This document shows, piece by piece, positions 13,885-22,891 of a stretch of DNA of 23,244 nucleotides (its first letter is position 1; each line of letters starts with the position of its first letter). The DNA is from Clostridia bacterium (lineage in GTDB: Bacteria > Bacillota > Clostridia > Christensenellales > CAG-1252): positions 1-23,244 of the forward strand of contig JAEDHM010000004.1 in NCBI GenBank assembly GCA_016296985.1. Direction: 5' to 3'. The position numbers and the translations under genes were made by a program. The notes beneath the pieces were generated by a model. That model did no database searches. It saw only the letters and a program-made list of their open reading frames with translations, and had not been told where the DNA came from.

Positions 13885-14883
13885 TTAGTTTTTGGGAGAT
13901 GCTTTCATTTTCTCTCTTACCTTGTCGCTTATTTCCTTGCAAAGGGCTTCGTTTGACTTGAGCAAAGCGATACACTTTTCACGACCTTGGGCAATCTTTT
14001 CATCATTGTAGGAAATCCAAGATCCGCTTTTTGTCATAATGCCTTCAGCAATAGCCAAATCGACCACGCAACCAACGGTGGAAATGCCTTGACCAAAAAT
14101 AATGTCAAATTCTGCGGTACGGAAGGGAGGCGCAAGTTTGTTTTTGACAACTTTGACTGCAGTTCTATTTCCGATCACCGCAGTGCCGTCCTTCAAAGCG
14201 TCTTTCTTTCTTACGTCAAGTCTTACTGAAGAATAGAACTTCAATGCCTTACCACCGGGGGTTACTTCAGGGTTACCAAACATAACGCCGACTTTTTCTC
14301 TCAATTGGTTGATGAAGATGACAGTCGTCTTCGTCTTGTTTACGATTGCGGTAAGTTTTCTTAAAGCCGAACTCATAAGTCTTGCTTGTAAACCTACGTG
14401 TTGTTGAGTGATGTCTCCCTCAATTTCCGCTTTTGGCGTAAGAGCAGCAACAGAGTCTATTACGATAATATCAACGGCGCCACTGCGAACAAGATATTCG
14501 GCAATGTCCAATGCTTGCTCGCCGTTGTCGGGCTGAGATATGTACAACTCGTCCAAATTTACACCAAGTTTTGCAGCGTATACAGGGTCAAGCGCATGCT
14601 CGGCATCAATGAAAGCTGCTGCACCACCAAGGCGTTGAGCCTCTGCCACTACGTGCAAGGATACGGTAGTTTTACCAGAAGATTCGGGACCGTAGATTTC
14701 TACGATTCTTCCACGGGGAAGACCACCTACGCCAAGAGCGTGGTCAAGAGCCAAACAACCCGTGGGGATAACTTCTACACTAACTTGGTAGTCGCTACCA
14801 AGTTTCATAATAGAACCTTTACCGTGGGCTTTTTCGATTTGAGCAACCGCCATGTCGAGTAATTCTTGTTTTTTCTTATCCAT
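13885..14883 (-). CDS. recA: Recombinase RecA
   Basis: Forms nucleoprotein filaments on single-stranded DNA for strand exchange and SOS signalling. The 332 residues show the N-terminal IEKAHGKGSIMKLG segment, Walker A GPESSGKT (65-72), the AEHALDP segment near 94-100, Walker B IIVIDSVAAL (139-148), and INQLREKVGVMFGNPEVTPGG covering loop L2. The C-terminus is short and lacks the long acidic tail of the E. coli protein. The ATG at 14883 follows GAGGT. The gene is transcribed alone, with its own promoter and terminator. Confidence 0.99.
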   Translation of the reverse strand: MDKKKQELLDMAVAQIEKAHGKGSIMKLGSDYQVSVEVIPTGCLALDHALGVGGLPRGRIVEIYGPESSGKTTVSLHVVAEAQRLGGAAAFIDAEHALDPVYAAKLGVNLDELYISQPDNGEQALDIAEYLVRSGAVDIIVIDSVAALTPKAEIEGDITQQHVGLQARLMSSALRKLTAIVNKTKTTVIFINQLREKVGVMFGNPEVTPGGKALKFYSSVRLDVRKKDALKDGTAVIGNRTAVKVVKNKLAPPFRTAEFDIIFGQGISTVGCVVDLAIAEGIMTKSGSWISYNDEKIAQGREKCIALLKSNEALCKEISDKVREKMKASPKN

Positions 14884-14961
14884 AATTTATACCTCGTTTT
14901 TTGTTTTTCACATTTGTATTATAACACGCTTTTTTTCTTTTACTGTCCAATAAAATGGACA
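14884..14961 (-). promoter_or_regulatory. recA promoter with an operator-like dyad at about -41
   Basis: The extended -10 TGTTATAAT (14926-14918) predicts a start near 14911. There is no convincing -35. TGTCCA-N6-TGGACA (14944-14961) is a perfect 6-bp dyad centred about 41.5 bases upstream of that start. It is unlike the GAAC-N4-GTTC LexA box of Bacillus, which was not found here. Confidence 0.6.
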
Positions 14962-14981
14962 TTTGAAAGAATATTGAGAAA

Positions 14982-15701
14982 TTAATTTACCACCATATTA
15001 GAAAAATCTACGGGGCGTTTTATTCTTTCTAAAAGTCTGAACAAAGCGGAATTTACTGTTTTAATTCGTATTTCTTGTCTTGTGCCTTCAAATTGGTACT
15101 TGAACACTTCGCATCTTACCTCGTCGGCAATGCCTATGTAAACTAGGCCAACGGGTTTTTCGGGACTTTCTTCTCCCCCTGATGATGCAAGACCGGTGGT
15201 GGACACTCCGTAGTAAAGATTGGGATCGGTCAAAAGCCCTTGAGCCATTTGATAACAAACCTCGGCAGATACGGCGCCGTGAGCGTTTAGGGTAAGCTCG
15301 GATACACCTAAGTAATCGACTTTCGCCTTGTTACTGTAACTTACTATACCTGAATGAAACACCTTGCTTGCTCCCGCTACGTCAACGATTTTTGAAGCCA
15401 AAGCGCCTCCGGTCAAACTTTCGGCGGTCCCGACGGTTTTTCCGTAAAGGGTTAGAAATTCGACCACACATTCTTCAAGGGTTTTATCCTCGTCGCAATA
15501 AACTGCCCCACCAAAAACGTCGTAGATTGTCAAAAGATATTTGTCTATATCGCTGTCAAATTCACCTTCAACCACAACCTTTGAATCAAGATATTTTGAA
15601 AAAAGTTGATATTCGGCCATTGAAGCGTCGGCAAAAATCCTATCTAAAACTTCGCGAAGAGCATTTTCTTCATATCCGAAAATTTTGATAAACTTTTTCA
15701 C
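14982..15701 (-). CDS. CinA-family protein lacking the N-terminal domain (PncC-type NMN amidohydrolase)
   Basis: A 239-residue protein that begins at the middle KH-like domain of CinA (FGYEENALREVLDRI, about 7-80) and continues into the C-terminal nicotinamide mononucleotide deamidase domain (about 80-235). TAESLTGG (92-99), FHSGIVSYSNKAK and HGAVSAEV are conserved. The molybdopterin-binding-like N-terminal domain (COG1058) of full CinA, about 170 residues, is absent, and the start is a proper GTG with GGGGGA upstream, so this is a domain-level shortening rather than a window artefact. The usual TGIAGP-GG motif reads TGLASSGG (169-176). The gene overlaps pgsA by 4 nt (GTGA). Deamidation of NMN is inferred from the family. 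Confidence 0.88.
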   Translation of the reverse strand: MKKFIKIFGYEENALREVLDRIFADASMAEYQLFSKYLDSKVVVEGEFDSDIDKYLLTIYDVFGGAVYCDEDKTLEECVVEFLTLYGKTVGTAESLTGGALASKIVDVAGASKVFHSGIVSYSNKAKVDYLGVSELTLNAHGAVSAEVCYQMAQGLLTDPNLYYGVSTTGLASSGGEESPEKPVGLVYIGIADEVRCEVFKYQFEGTRQEIRIKTVNSALFRLLERIKRPVDFSNMVVN

Positions 15702-16291
15702 TTTTTATCCCCCTTTTCGAAAACGTGTTTGTTTTTGAGTATATAGTTTATTCCCGATACCACGGTAAACACGAAAGCGATAAGGAATATCGTAAATCCA
15801 AGGTGCCCGAAAACCGTTCCGACGATTGTCATCTCTGGAGCAGGATATACTTCGTACTTACAACCACCGCCAATCATAAAGGGAATTGCTATATTTGTAA
15901 AAATCGTTTTGATTTTGCCAAGTTTGTCTGCGGCTAAAACCACTCCTTTTGTTGCAGCAACCGAACGGAACATTCCTATTGCAATTTCACGAGCAACGAT
16001 TATTGAAGTCATAATTGCGCCGTAAGGAGCAAACATCAGACCTCTGTCTACCAAAAGGATAAGCGCGGTGATTGCAAGCATTTTGTCGGCTATAGGGTCC
16101 AAAAACTTTCCAAAATCAGTTGTTTCGTTGTGCTTTCTTGCTAAAGCGCCGTCAAGTATATCGGTGATTGCGGAAAGCACGAATATAAAGGTAGCGACAA
16201 AATAATGCCCGATAAAATCAAGGTAGAAAAACAGAATAAATATGGGAATAAGCAATACTCTGCTTATAGTCATTTTTGTAGCGCTGTTCAT
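15698..16291 (-). CDS. pgsA: CDP-diacylglycerol--glycerol-3-phosphate 3-phosphatidyltransferase
   Basis: Makes phosphatidylglycerophosphate, the first committed step of phosphatidylglycerol and cardiolipin synthesis, in the membrane. The CDP-alcohol phosphotransferase motif is complete: D44-x2-D47-G48-x2-A51-R52-x8-G61-x3-D65-x3-D69. Several hydrophobic helices surround it. The product is 197 residues from the ATG at 16291, which is 1 nt after the rimO stop and preceded by GGAGAG. A TTG seven codons upstream has poorer support. The gene is followed by the overlapping cinA-type gene and then recA, as in Bacillus. Confidence 0.96.
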   Translation of the reverse strand: MNSATKMTISRVLLIPIFILFFYLDFIGHYFVATFIFVLSAITDILDGALARKHNETTDFGKFLDPIADKMLAITALILLVDRGLMFAPYGAIMTSIIVAREIAIGMFRSVAATKGVVLAADKLGKIKTIFTNIAIPFMIGGGCKYEVYPAPEMTIVGTVFGHLGFTIFLIAFVFTVVSGINYILKNKHVFEKGDKK

Positions 16292-16292
16292 C

Positions 16293-17603
16293 TTAACTCT
16301 CCAATTTTCCAATCAAATCAAGCTTTTTACGCTTTTGAATTTTGATATTGTATCTTTGACCGATATTCACCCCTTCACTTGCGGTAAAGTATACCTTTTT
16401 GTCAATTTCGGGGTGATTAAATTCGGTATGCCCGAAAAATAGGTTTTTGTCGTAATCAATACCGTCATAGGTTACAAGCTGAGTTTTTCCAACTTGGGTG
16501 TCTAAAGCATCGGTCATAATTTTACTTTGCAACCTTTCGGCGGCAAGCAAACGTTCTTTTTTAACCTTTTGAGAGATTTGCTCCTTCATCTTGTATGCAG
16601 GTGTGCCTTCTTCGCGAGAAAATGCAAAAAAGCCTGCGTTTTCGATCTTGTACTTTTTCAAAAAGTTGAGCAAATTCTCAAACTGAGCGTCAGTTTCGCC
16701 GGGGAAACCAACCATAAAGGTAGAACGAACTGAAATGTCCGTTGTGCGAATTTTATCCATAATCCGCATCAGGTCATCACCTGTTCCCCTTCTATTCATC
16801 CTTTTCAACACCGATGAATCGCTATGTTGCATTGGCATATCTATGTAGGATGCGATTTTCTCGTCACTTGCAATGCGATCAATCATCGTATCGGTTACAA
16901 GTTCGGGATACATATACATAAGGCGGATTTTGTAAATATCAAGTTTTGTGAGCCTGTCCAACAAGGTCATCAACTGATATTCATTTTTATCGCTACCGTA
17001 TCTTGTAACGTCTTGAGCAACCAAGATAAACTCCTCGGTACCGTAAGAAGTTTGCAAGCGTTTTGCCTCTGCCACTACCTCGTCAATATCTACCGACTTG
17101 TAGGGACCGCGTATTGCAGGGATTGCACAGTAAGTACACTTGTTGTTGCAACCTTCGGCAATTTTTAAATAACCATAGTGCAAAGGTGTAGAAAGAGGAC
17201 GTCGTAAACTTGTAAGAATTTCCCCATTCCCGTTGGGTAAAATAACCCTTTCGCCTTGCACTACCCTTGAAAGGATTTCACAAATTTTGTGATAGTGCTG
17301 ATTACCCACGAAAGCAGAAACCTCGGTTAATCCTTCTTCCCCTGTAATTTCATCCATATATCTTTGTGGAAGGCAACCTGTAAGTATAATTTTATCAACG
17401 TTGGGATAGGAGTTTGCTTCAAGCACTGCATCAATCGCCTCGGAAATTGCCGACTGCAAAAAGGCGCAAGAGTTTATGATTACCACCTGAGCATCGGCGT
17501 AATCATCTACTATATCCATACCGCCTTCGGTAAGGAATCCTATCATATTTTCGCTGTCAACACGGTTTTTGTCACAGCCTAGGGAAGTAAGAGCAATTTT
17601 CAT
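16293..17603 (-). CDS. rimO: Ribosomal protein S12 methylthiotransferase RimO
   Basis: A radical SAM enzyme that adds a methylthio group to an aspartate of ribosomal protein uS12. The 436 residues contain the UPF0004 domain with cysteines C10, C46 and C77 for the auxiliary cluster. The radical SAM CNNKCTYC motif (C152, C156, C159) follows in the EGCNNKCTYCAIPAIRG context typical of RimO rather than MiaB, and a TRAM domain lies at the C-terminus. The ATG overlaps the ftsK stop by one base (TAATG). Location between ftsK and pgsA is common in Clostridia. Confidence 0.96.
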   Translation of the reverse strand: MKIALTSLGCDKNRVDSENMIGFLTEGGMDIVDDYADAQVVIINSCAFLQSAISEAIDAVLEANSYPNVDKIILTGCLPQRYMDEITGEEGLTEVSAFVGNQHYHKICEILSRVVQGERVILPNGNGEILTSLRRPLSTPLHYGYLKIAEGCNNKCTYCAIPAIRGPYKSVDIDEVVAEAKRLQTSYGTEEFILVAQDVTRYGSDKNEYQLMTLLDRLTKLDIYKIRLMYMYPELVTDTMIDRIASDEKIASYIDMPMQHSDSSVLKRMNRRGTGDDLMRIMDKIRTTDISVRSTFMVGFPGETDAQFENLLNFLKKYKIENAGFFAFSREEGTPAYKMKEQISQKVKKERLLAAERLQSKIMTDALDTQVGKTQLVTYDGIDYDKNLFFGHTEFNHPEIDKKVYFTASEGVNIGQRYNIKIQKRKKLDLIGKLES

Positions 17604-20600
17604 TATTCATCATCGGCGGATAATCTTATACCGCCTTCCTTCATTAGTTGAGCAAATTGGTCTGCGCTTAAAAGCACCTTTCTATTTTTCGTTGCGTCCT
17701 GAGGAGTTACAAAGCCACGCTCTTCCATAACGTCGACTAGACGAGCGGCGCGAGCGTAACCCAATTTAAACACACGCTGTAATTTCGTAATTGAAACGCT
17801 TTGATTATCTACAACGTACTTGAGAGCATCTACGAAAATATCTTCATCTCCGTTTTCGGGCATAGCGTTTCGGGTGTCAATAGAAGTTTCCGGCTTAGGT
17901 ACTGCAAAAATTTCATCGGAGGCTTTTTCGTCATAAACAAAGGGGTTGTGTTCTTTGATAAAATTGACAACGTCACGGACCTCACGCTCGTCAATCAAAG
18001 GACCTTGCAAACGCATAGGCTCACTTTTGATTGCGGTGTTGATATAGAACATATCGCCTTTTCCGTACAATTTTTCTGCGCCACCCTTGTCCATAATGGT
18101 TTTACTGTCCGCACTTCCTGCAACTTTGAAACCGATACGGGTAGGAATATTGTTTTTGATAGTACCTGTAATTACGTCAACTGAAGGACGTTGGGTTGCG
18201 GTGATAAGGTGGATGCCCGCTGCCCTTGAAAGACTTGTAAGCGTTGATACGTTATCTTCAACTTCACGGCGATTTTCCATCATAAGGTTTGCCATTTCGT
18301 CGATTATGATTATGATATAGGGCATACGCTTTTTGCCCATTTCGTCCATAAGAGAGTTGTAACTTGCAATATTTCTAACTGATTCGTCGGCAAATACCTC
18401 GTATCGTCTCTTCATTTCCTTAACCGCCCAGCCCAAAGCGTTTACCGCTTGTTTGACGTCGGTTACCGTTGATTTCAAAATCATATGAGGAATTTCGTTG
18501 TAAAGTTTTAGTTCGACCAACTTGGGGTCAATCATAATAAACTTTACGTCGTCGGGAGAGTAGTTGTATAAAATACTGCAAATCAAGGCGTTTAAGCATA
18601 CGCTCTTACCGGTATTAGTCGATCCGGCTACCAACAAGTGAGGCATGGATAAAATGTCGCCATATACCTTGTTGCCCTGAACGTCTTCACCTATTGCAAA
18701 ATTCAACTGATTAGGCTTTTGATAGCAAGGATCGGTAAGCATTGTTTTCAAGCCAACTACGCTACGTTTTTTGTTCAATACCTCGATACCAAAGGCGTCC
18801 ATATTTCCAACAGACTCTATAATATTGATTTCACTGTCGGTCATAAGCATACGCTTTATATCAAGTTCGTAGGAAAGTACCCTTTTGATTGAAACGCCTT
18901 CGCCAAGTCGGAAAAGATATAAAGTAAAGGTTGGACCAGTTTGGAATTTGATTAATTCGATATGCACGTCAAAGGATGCAAGAGCTTGAACCACGCGTTC
19001 ACCAATTTTTTGACAATCGTCCTCGTTTGAAACACGGTCATAATCTTTCAAAAGATATAACGGAGGCTTGACGTATTGATGAGGAATTTCTTCGGGCTTG
19101 TGTTCGTCCACCACCTCGACAATGGGGTTAGGCTCTTCTTTTATCACCTCAACTGTTTTTTCGACAACGGGTTCTTCATCAATCTTGATTTCTTCAACTA
19201 CGGGATCTTCTTCTATAATCACTTCTTCCTCGACGGCGGGAATTTCTTCCTCGTCATCAATGGGGGAAGCGAAAATAGAATCCTCGTCCTCTTCCTCTTC
19301 TAACGTAGGAGCAGTTTCAAAGACAACAGGAACAACAGCGGGTTTTTCCTCAATTGCAACGGCGGTAGAAGTTTTGCGCTTATCCTCGTAGGAAACAACG
19401 GGAATATCCCTTTGAGGTTTTTCACGCTTGGGGAAAATGGGCCCGGATAATTTTGTAAAATCGGTGTCGTCGATTGAAGGTGTCATTGTATCCGCTTCTT
19501 CGGGAGTTATGACCGAAGTGGGGAATACTTTGCTTTCGGCAGGAGTATCATCCACGTACAAATCTTCTTTAAGGTCGATTTCCTCTTCTTCTTCGGGTAC
19601 TTCTCTTTCAAAGACCTCGTCTCTTGCGAAGGGTGTGTATACTTCTTCAACGATTTCTCCTTCGGCTTTTGCAAATCTACGCAAAAATTCCTCTTCGTCC
19701 ATTTCTAAAATAGAAGGTGTTTTTCTTTCCTTGCTTGCGCCACTTTCATAATCAATGGGCAAATCGCCTGCAAAAATTGATTTTCCAACGCTTTCCTCTT
19801 CTACTTTTACCACACGGCGTCTTTCTTCGTGGTCGAAAATATTGTATTCGTCACCTTTTGATTGTTTGCTTGTTTTTCTTTCCTTACCTTTTTTAGCAGG
19901 TTCGAAATCCTCGACGAACAAACCGTAAGAATCCCTTTTTTCTTCTACCACTTCTTCTTTTGTTTTGGGCTTGTCCTTAAGCATGTAAGGAAGCAAGCTG
20001 ATAAAGATGATTGCAAAAATTGCAACGCACAAAATAATCATTGAAGTGATTGAGCCAATCCAATTTAGGAAAACGTAGGCAAAAACTCCACCTAACCATC
20101 CGCCCGAAACCATAAAGCCTTGTTTATAGCAAGCAGAAAGATAGGAAGAAAAAGATTTGTCCGCGAGGGAATTATAAACATTTACGCTTGTTGCAATTTG
20201 CAAAACTAACAGAGCGATTGCGGTAAGAGCAATGGTTATTCCCAAAACTTTTGCATTTGCGCGCTTGGGTTTTATACCAAAAATACTTACACCACTGAAA
20301 ACACAAATGAATAAAAATACGGCAACCGAGGTTGCGCCGAAAACACCTTTTAAAGCGGTACCGACGCTTTCACCAAAACCGCCTACAACGCCAAAAACGC
20401 AAAGCAAGCAAAGCAAAGAAGCGGTGAAAATAATAACCTTTGCCAAGGTTGCAACGATCTTCCAACGCTTGTCCACCTTTTTGGTTGGCTTTTTTTCTTC
20501 TTTGGCAACTGTTTTTCCCGTCTCTTTTGTAGGACGAGGTGGGATTGCTATGCCCGAGGGGGGTAAACTTCCCACTTTAGGTTGCTTTTTTCTGTAATCT

Positions 20601-20608
20601 TCACTCAT
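17603..20608 (-). CDS. ftsK: DNA translocase FtsK/SpoIIIE
   Basis: A 1001-residue hexameric DNA pump that clears chromosome ends through the division or sporulation septum. Four or five membrane helices lie at about 50-210. A long acidic linker (about 215-510) has repeated EEE and EED runs. The motor has Walker A GSTNTGKS (662-669), MIDPKLVEL near 692-700 and Walker B IIIIIDE (765-771), plus TATQRPSVDVITG. A winged-helix gamma domain at about 922-985 (KLQRVFKLGYARAARLVDVMEERG) is the KOPS-recognition type. The ATG at 20608 overlaps the M16 peptidase stop by 8 nt; AAAGGA lies rather far upstream. Sequence alone does not separate a vegetative FtsK from SpoIIIE. Confidence 0.97.
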   Translation of the reverse strand: MSEDYRKKQPKVGSLPPSGIAIPPRPTKETGKTVAKEEKKPTKKVDKRWKIVATLAKVIIFTASLLCLLCVFGVVGGFGESVGTALKGVFGATSVAVFLFICVFSGVSIFGIKPKRANAKVLGITIALTAIALLVLQIATSVNVYNSLADKSFSSYLSACYKQGFMVSGGWLGGVFAYVFLNWIGSITSMIILCVAIFAIIFISLLPYMLKDKPKTKEEVVEEKRDSYGLFVEDFEPAKKGKERKTSKQSKGDEYNIFDHEERRRVVKVEEESVGKSIFAGDLPIDYESGASKERKTPSILEMDEEEFLRRFAKAEGEIVEEVYTPFARDEVFEREVPEEEEEIDLKEDLYVDDTPAESKVFPTSVITPEEADTMTPSIDDTDFTKLSGPIFPKREKPQRDIPVVSYEDKRKTSTAVAIEEKPAVVPVVFETAPTLEEEEDEDSIFASPIDDEEEIPAVEEEVIIEEDPVVEEIKIDEEPVVEKTVEVIKEEPNPIVEVVDEHKPEEIPHQYVKPPLYLLKDYDRVSNEDDCQKIGERVVQALASFDVHIELIKFQTGPTFTLYLFRLGEGVSIKRVLSYELDIKRMLMTDSEINIIESVGNMDAFGIEVLNKKRSVVGLKTMLTDPCYQKPNQLNFAIGEDVQGNKVYGDILSMPHLLVAGSTNTGKSVCLNALICSILYNYSPDDVKFIMIDPKLVELKLYNEIPHMILKSTVTDVKQAVNALGWAVKEMKRRYEVFADESVRNIASYNSLMDEMGKKRMPYIIIIIDEMANLMMENRREVEDNVSTLTSLSRAAGIHLITATQRPSVDVITGTIKNNIPTRIGFKVAGSADSKTIMDKGGAEKLYGKGDMFYINTAIKSEPMRLQGPLIDEREVRDVVNFIKEHNPFVYDEKASDEIFAVPKPETSIDTRNAMPENGDEDIFVDALKYVVDNQSVSITKLQRVFKLGYARAARLVDVMEERGFVTPQDATKNRKVLLSADQFAQLMKEGGIRLSADDE

Positions 20609-21851
20609 GATCTACTAGGTCCTTTATATTAAAATCAGGCTCGACACCAACGTAACCGACGGCGCATTTACCAAACAAGCCGTCAATGACTTGAGATACG
20701 TCGTCTTTCGTTACCTTTTCAACTGCTTTCAATTTTTCGTTTATGTCAAAGGTCTTATCAAGGAATAAAACCGACTTGCCCATTGCTCGCATCAAAGCCT
20801 CGGTACTTTCTTGTCCTAAAACGTAGCCACCGATAAGTTGTTGTCTACCACGCCTTAAAATATCCTCGGAAATATCCTTTGTTTTCAACTTTGCGATAAC
20901 TTCTTTTGTTGCCACAATGCTTTGTTTTAAGGTTTTAGGATTGGTGCCCAAATATACGTAAAATGCGCCACTATCGTAATAGGCGGAAGGATAGGTGTAG
21001 ACAGAATACGCAAGTCCGAGTTGTTCTCTTACCCTTTGGAAAAGTAAAGAACACATACCGCCACCTAAAACGGTGTTGACGACGGACAAAGCCGCCTCGT
21101 GTTTGCTACCATAGGGAAAACCGTCGAAAGCAATACAAAGGTTTGATTGAGCGTTGTCTTTTATCGCATAAGAAAAACCGTACGAGTTTTCAAGCTTTTG
21201 ACTTGCAGGATCGCAACGGCCTGACTTGATGGAGCCAAAATATTTGTTTGTCAACGCAAGCGCATCTTCTTCCGAAATGTTTCCCGCAATGGAAATAACT
21301 ATGTTTTCAGCAACGTAGCGAGAAGCAACGTAGTCGTGAAGTTGGGGAACGGTAAATCCCTTTACGTTTTCAGCAGTACCCAAAATAGTGCGCCCCAGGG
21401 GTTGGTTTCCAAACAATGCGGAAGCGCAAAGCTCTTGACATAAATCTTCGGGATCGTCTTGTACCATTGAAATTTCTTCAAGAACAACACCCTTTTCCTT
21501 TTCAATTTCTTCCTCGGGGAAAGTATGGTTTATAAAAAGGTCTGCCAAAACTTCGGTAACCTTGTCGGCGTAAATGTCAACGCAAGTAACGTAGTATGCA
21601 GTCATCTCCTTTGAGGTGAACGCGTTTATCCCTGCGCCGTACTCGGCAATTTCTTCCACAATACCCATCGAGGTACGCTTTTGAGTACCCTTAAAACAAA
21701 CGTGCTCGATAAAGTGAGAGATACCGTTGTTTTCAATGGTTTCGTTTCTACTTCCTGTACGAACGAAAACGCCGACGGAGACAGAACGACGGTTGGGAAG
21801 GTACATATGGGCCAAACGAAGGCCGTTTGATAAAGTGATAATTTTTTCCAT
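20601..21851 (-). CDS. M16 family zinc metallopeptidase (pitrilysin-like)
   Basis: A 416-residue peptidase with the inverted zinc motif HFIEH (46-50) and the third ligand E126, exactly 76 residues after H50, in VVLEEISMVQDDPED. A second, non-catalytic M16 half is present, including YPSAYYDSGAFYVYLGT. The family resembles Bacillus MlpA (YmxG), which also lies downstream of ylxY. No signal peptide was seen, so it is probably cytoplasmic. It is the first gene of the run ending in the cinA-type gene. The ATG at 21851 has no Shine-Dalgarno, and its first base is the predicted transcription start. An ATG five bases upstream is out of frame. Confidence 0.95.
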   Translation of the reverse strand: MEKIITLSNGLRLAHMYLPNRRSVSVGVFVRTGSRNETIENNGISHFIEHVCFKGTQKRTSMGIVEEIAEYGAGINAFTSKEMTAYYVTCVDIYADKVTEVLADLFINHTFPEEEIEKEKGVVLEEISMVQDDPEDLCQELCASALFGNQPLGRTILGTAENVKGFTVPQLHDYVASRYVAENIVISIAGNISEEDALALTNKYFGSIKSGRCDPASQKLENSYGFSYAIKDNAQSNLCIAFDGFPYGSKHEAALSVVNTVLGGGMCSLLFQRVREQLGLAYSVYTYPSAYYDSGAFYVYLGTNPKTLKQSIVATKEVIAKLKTKDISEDILRRGRQQLIGGYVLGQESTEALMRAMGKSVLFLDKTFDINEKLKAVEKVTKDDVSQVIDGLFGKCAVGYVGVEPDFNIKDLVDHE

Positions 21852-21886
21852 AACATAATTATACTATATAATCAAAACTATGTAAA
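21852..21886 (-). promoter_or_regulatory. Strong SigA-type promoter of the M16-ftsK-rimO-pgsA-cinA operon, leaderless
   Basis: On the minus strand TTTACA (21886-21881), a 17-nt spacer and TATAAT (21863-21858) are followed by exactly six bases and then the ATG at 21851. The canonical start point is the A of the start codon. Confidence 0.8.
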
Positions 21887-21972
21887 CACGATTTGTAAAT
21901 TTATTTTTGCCGAGTTTTTATCCTTTTTTTAGATTTTGGGTATTTTTTATGAAAATAAAATGAAAATTTCTA

Positions 21973-22683
21973 CTACTGTATTAAGCAGTTGCTTACCGTT
22001 GTTGGTATAAGGTTTATACTTGTATAATATTCTACTATGTCAATAAATATCTTTGCCGTCCATTTTTTTGGGTGAATTAAGATAAATTCTCCTCCACTAA
22101 CTTTGTTAGTGGCTCGTTTAAAAATCAATCTTTCATCCTTATCCCTCCAATCAATGGTATCTTTCGACCACATAATGGTTTTATAGCCGAGTTGCTCGCA
22201 TGCTTTCAAGGTATTGTCATTGAACGCGCCTGATGGTGGAGCAAACAAAGTTATTTCTTTGCCAATAATCCCCTCTATCACCTCTTCCGCCTTTTTCATT
22301 TCAGCTAGGTTTTCAGCAAGTGAAATTTTGTCATGTGCTAGATGATTATACCCATGACTTCCGATTTCGTGATTTTTGGCCATTTCACGCAATAACTGAG
22401 AATGATTTTTTGCCCAAACGCCTCCAACGAAAAAAGTTATTGTTATTCCCTTTTGTTGACAAACGTCAAGTATAGTCCTTATTGTTTCATCGCCCTCGTA
22501 CACGTTGCAGGTTATTGCTATTTTGTTGGTTGATCTGTTTCCATTGTAAATTGGTTGATAATCTTTAATTGCATAAACGTAAGTCAGCAAAGCATACCCC
22601 ATACATGATACAAACACCGAAAAGAGCAAAATTGAAAATATTACTATTGATAATTTTCTAAAATTTATAATACAAAATCTCAT
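21973..22683 (-). CDS. YlxY-type polysaccharide deacetylase (NodB domain), membrane-anchored
   Basis: An N-terminal hydrophobic helix is followed by a NodB-fold domain. Recognisable motifs are GSHGYNH (HxxxH metal pair), FAPPSG for motif 3, WSKDTIDWRD for motif 4 and ILIHP for motif 5. Motif 1, usually TFDDG, reads TCNVYEGDE, so the catalytic aspartate is Asn; similar changes occur in the YlxY branch, so activity is uncertain. In Bacillus ylxY directly precedes the M16 gene mlpA, as here, which supports the assignment. The ATG at 22683 is chosen (236 residues); a TTG at 22728 would add 15 residues. Neither has a clear Shine-Dalgarno. No terminator was seen after it. Confidence 0.85.
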   Translation of the reverse strand: MRFCIINFRKLSIVIFSILLFSVFVSCMGYALLTYVYAIKDYQPIYNGNRSTNKIAITCNVYEGDETIRTILDVCQQKGITITFFVGGVWAKNHSQLLREMAKNHEIGSHGYNHLAHDKISLAENLAEMKKAEEVIEGIIGKEITLFAPPSGAFNDNTLKACEQLGYKTIMWSKDTIDWRDKDERLIFKRATNKVSGGEFILIHPKKWTAKIFIDIVEYYTSINLIPTTVSNCLIQ

Positions 22684-22710
22684 AAAATCATATATTGTGT
22701 TTGATATTGA

Positions 22711-22738
22711 ATTATGATAATTTAGCAAAATAAGACAA
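22711..22738 (-). promoter_or_regulatory. Possible promoter of the YlxY-type gene
   Basis: TTGTCT (22738-22733), a 16-nt spacer and CATAAT (22716-22711) on the minus strand. The match is moderate, and no ribosome binding site follows. Confidence 0.3.
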
Positions 22739-22772
22739 TTTTAGAAGATGATATGTGTAAGTTTTAGAAAAA

Positions 22773-22805
22773 TAAAAATCCACTAGATAATCTGGTGGAT
22801 TTTTA
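22773..22805. terminator. Strong hairpin, likely terminator before the YlxY-type gene
   Basis: Bases 22773-22787 pair with 22791-22805 in a 15-bp stem (one T-G wobble) with a TAA loop. Outer A and T runs make it a plausible terminator on either strand, most likely ending minus-strand transcription from the gene at the right edge. Confidence 0.75.
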
Positions 22806-22891
22806 TTGTGTGTAAATACCTATTTTGATACAATTTGCATATACCCTTAAAAAGTGCGTACAGTTTGTTCAAAATGCGTGATGCTGAGTCA

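Noticed and set aside
14944..14961. The recA-upstream dyad as terminator of the cinA-type gene
   Set aside because: The stem is only 6 bp, and no T-tract follows on the minus strand; its position relative to the recA -10 fits an operator better.
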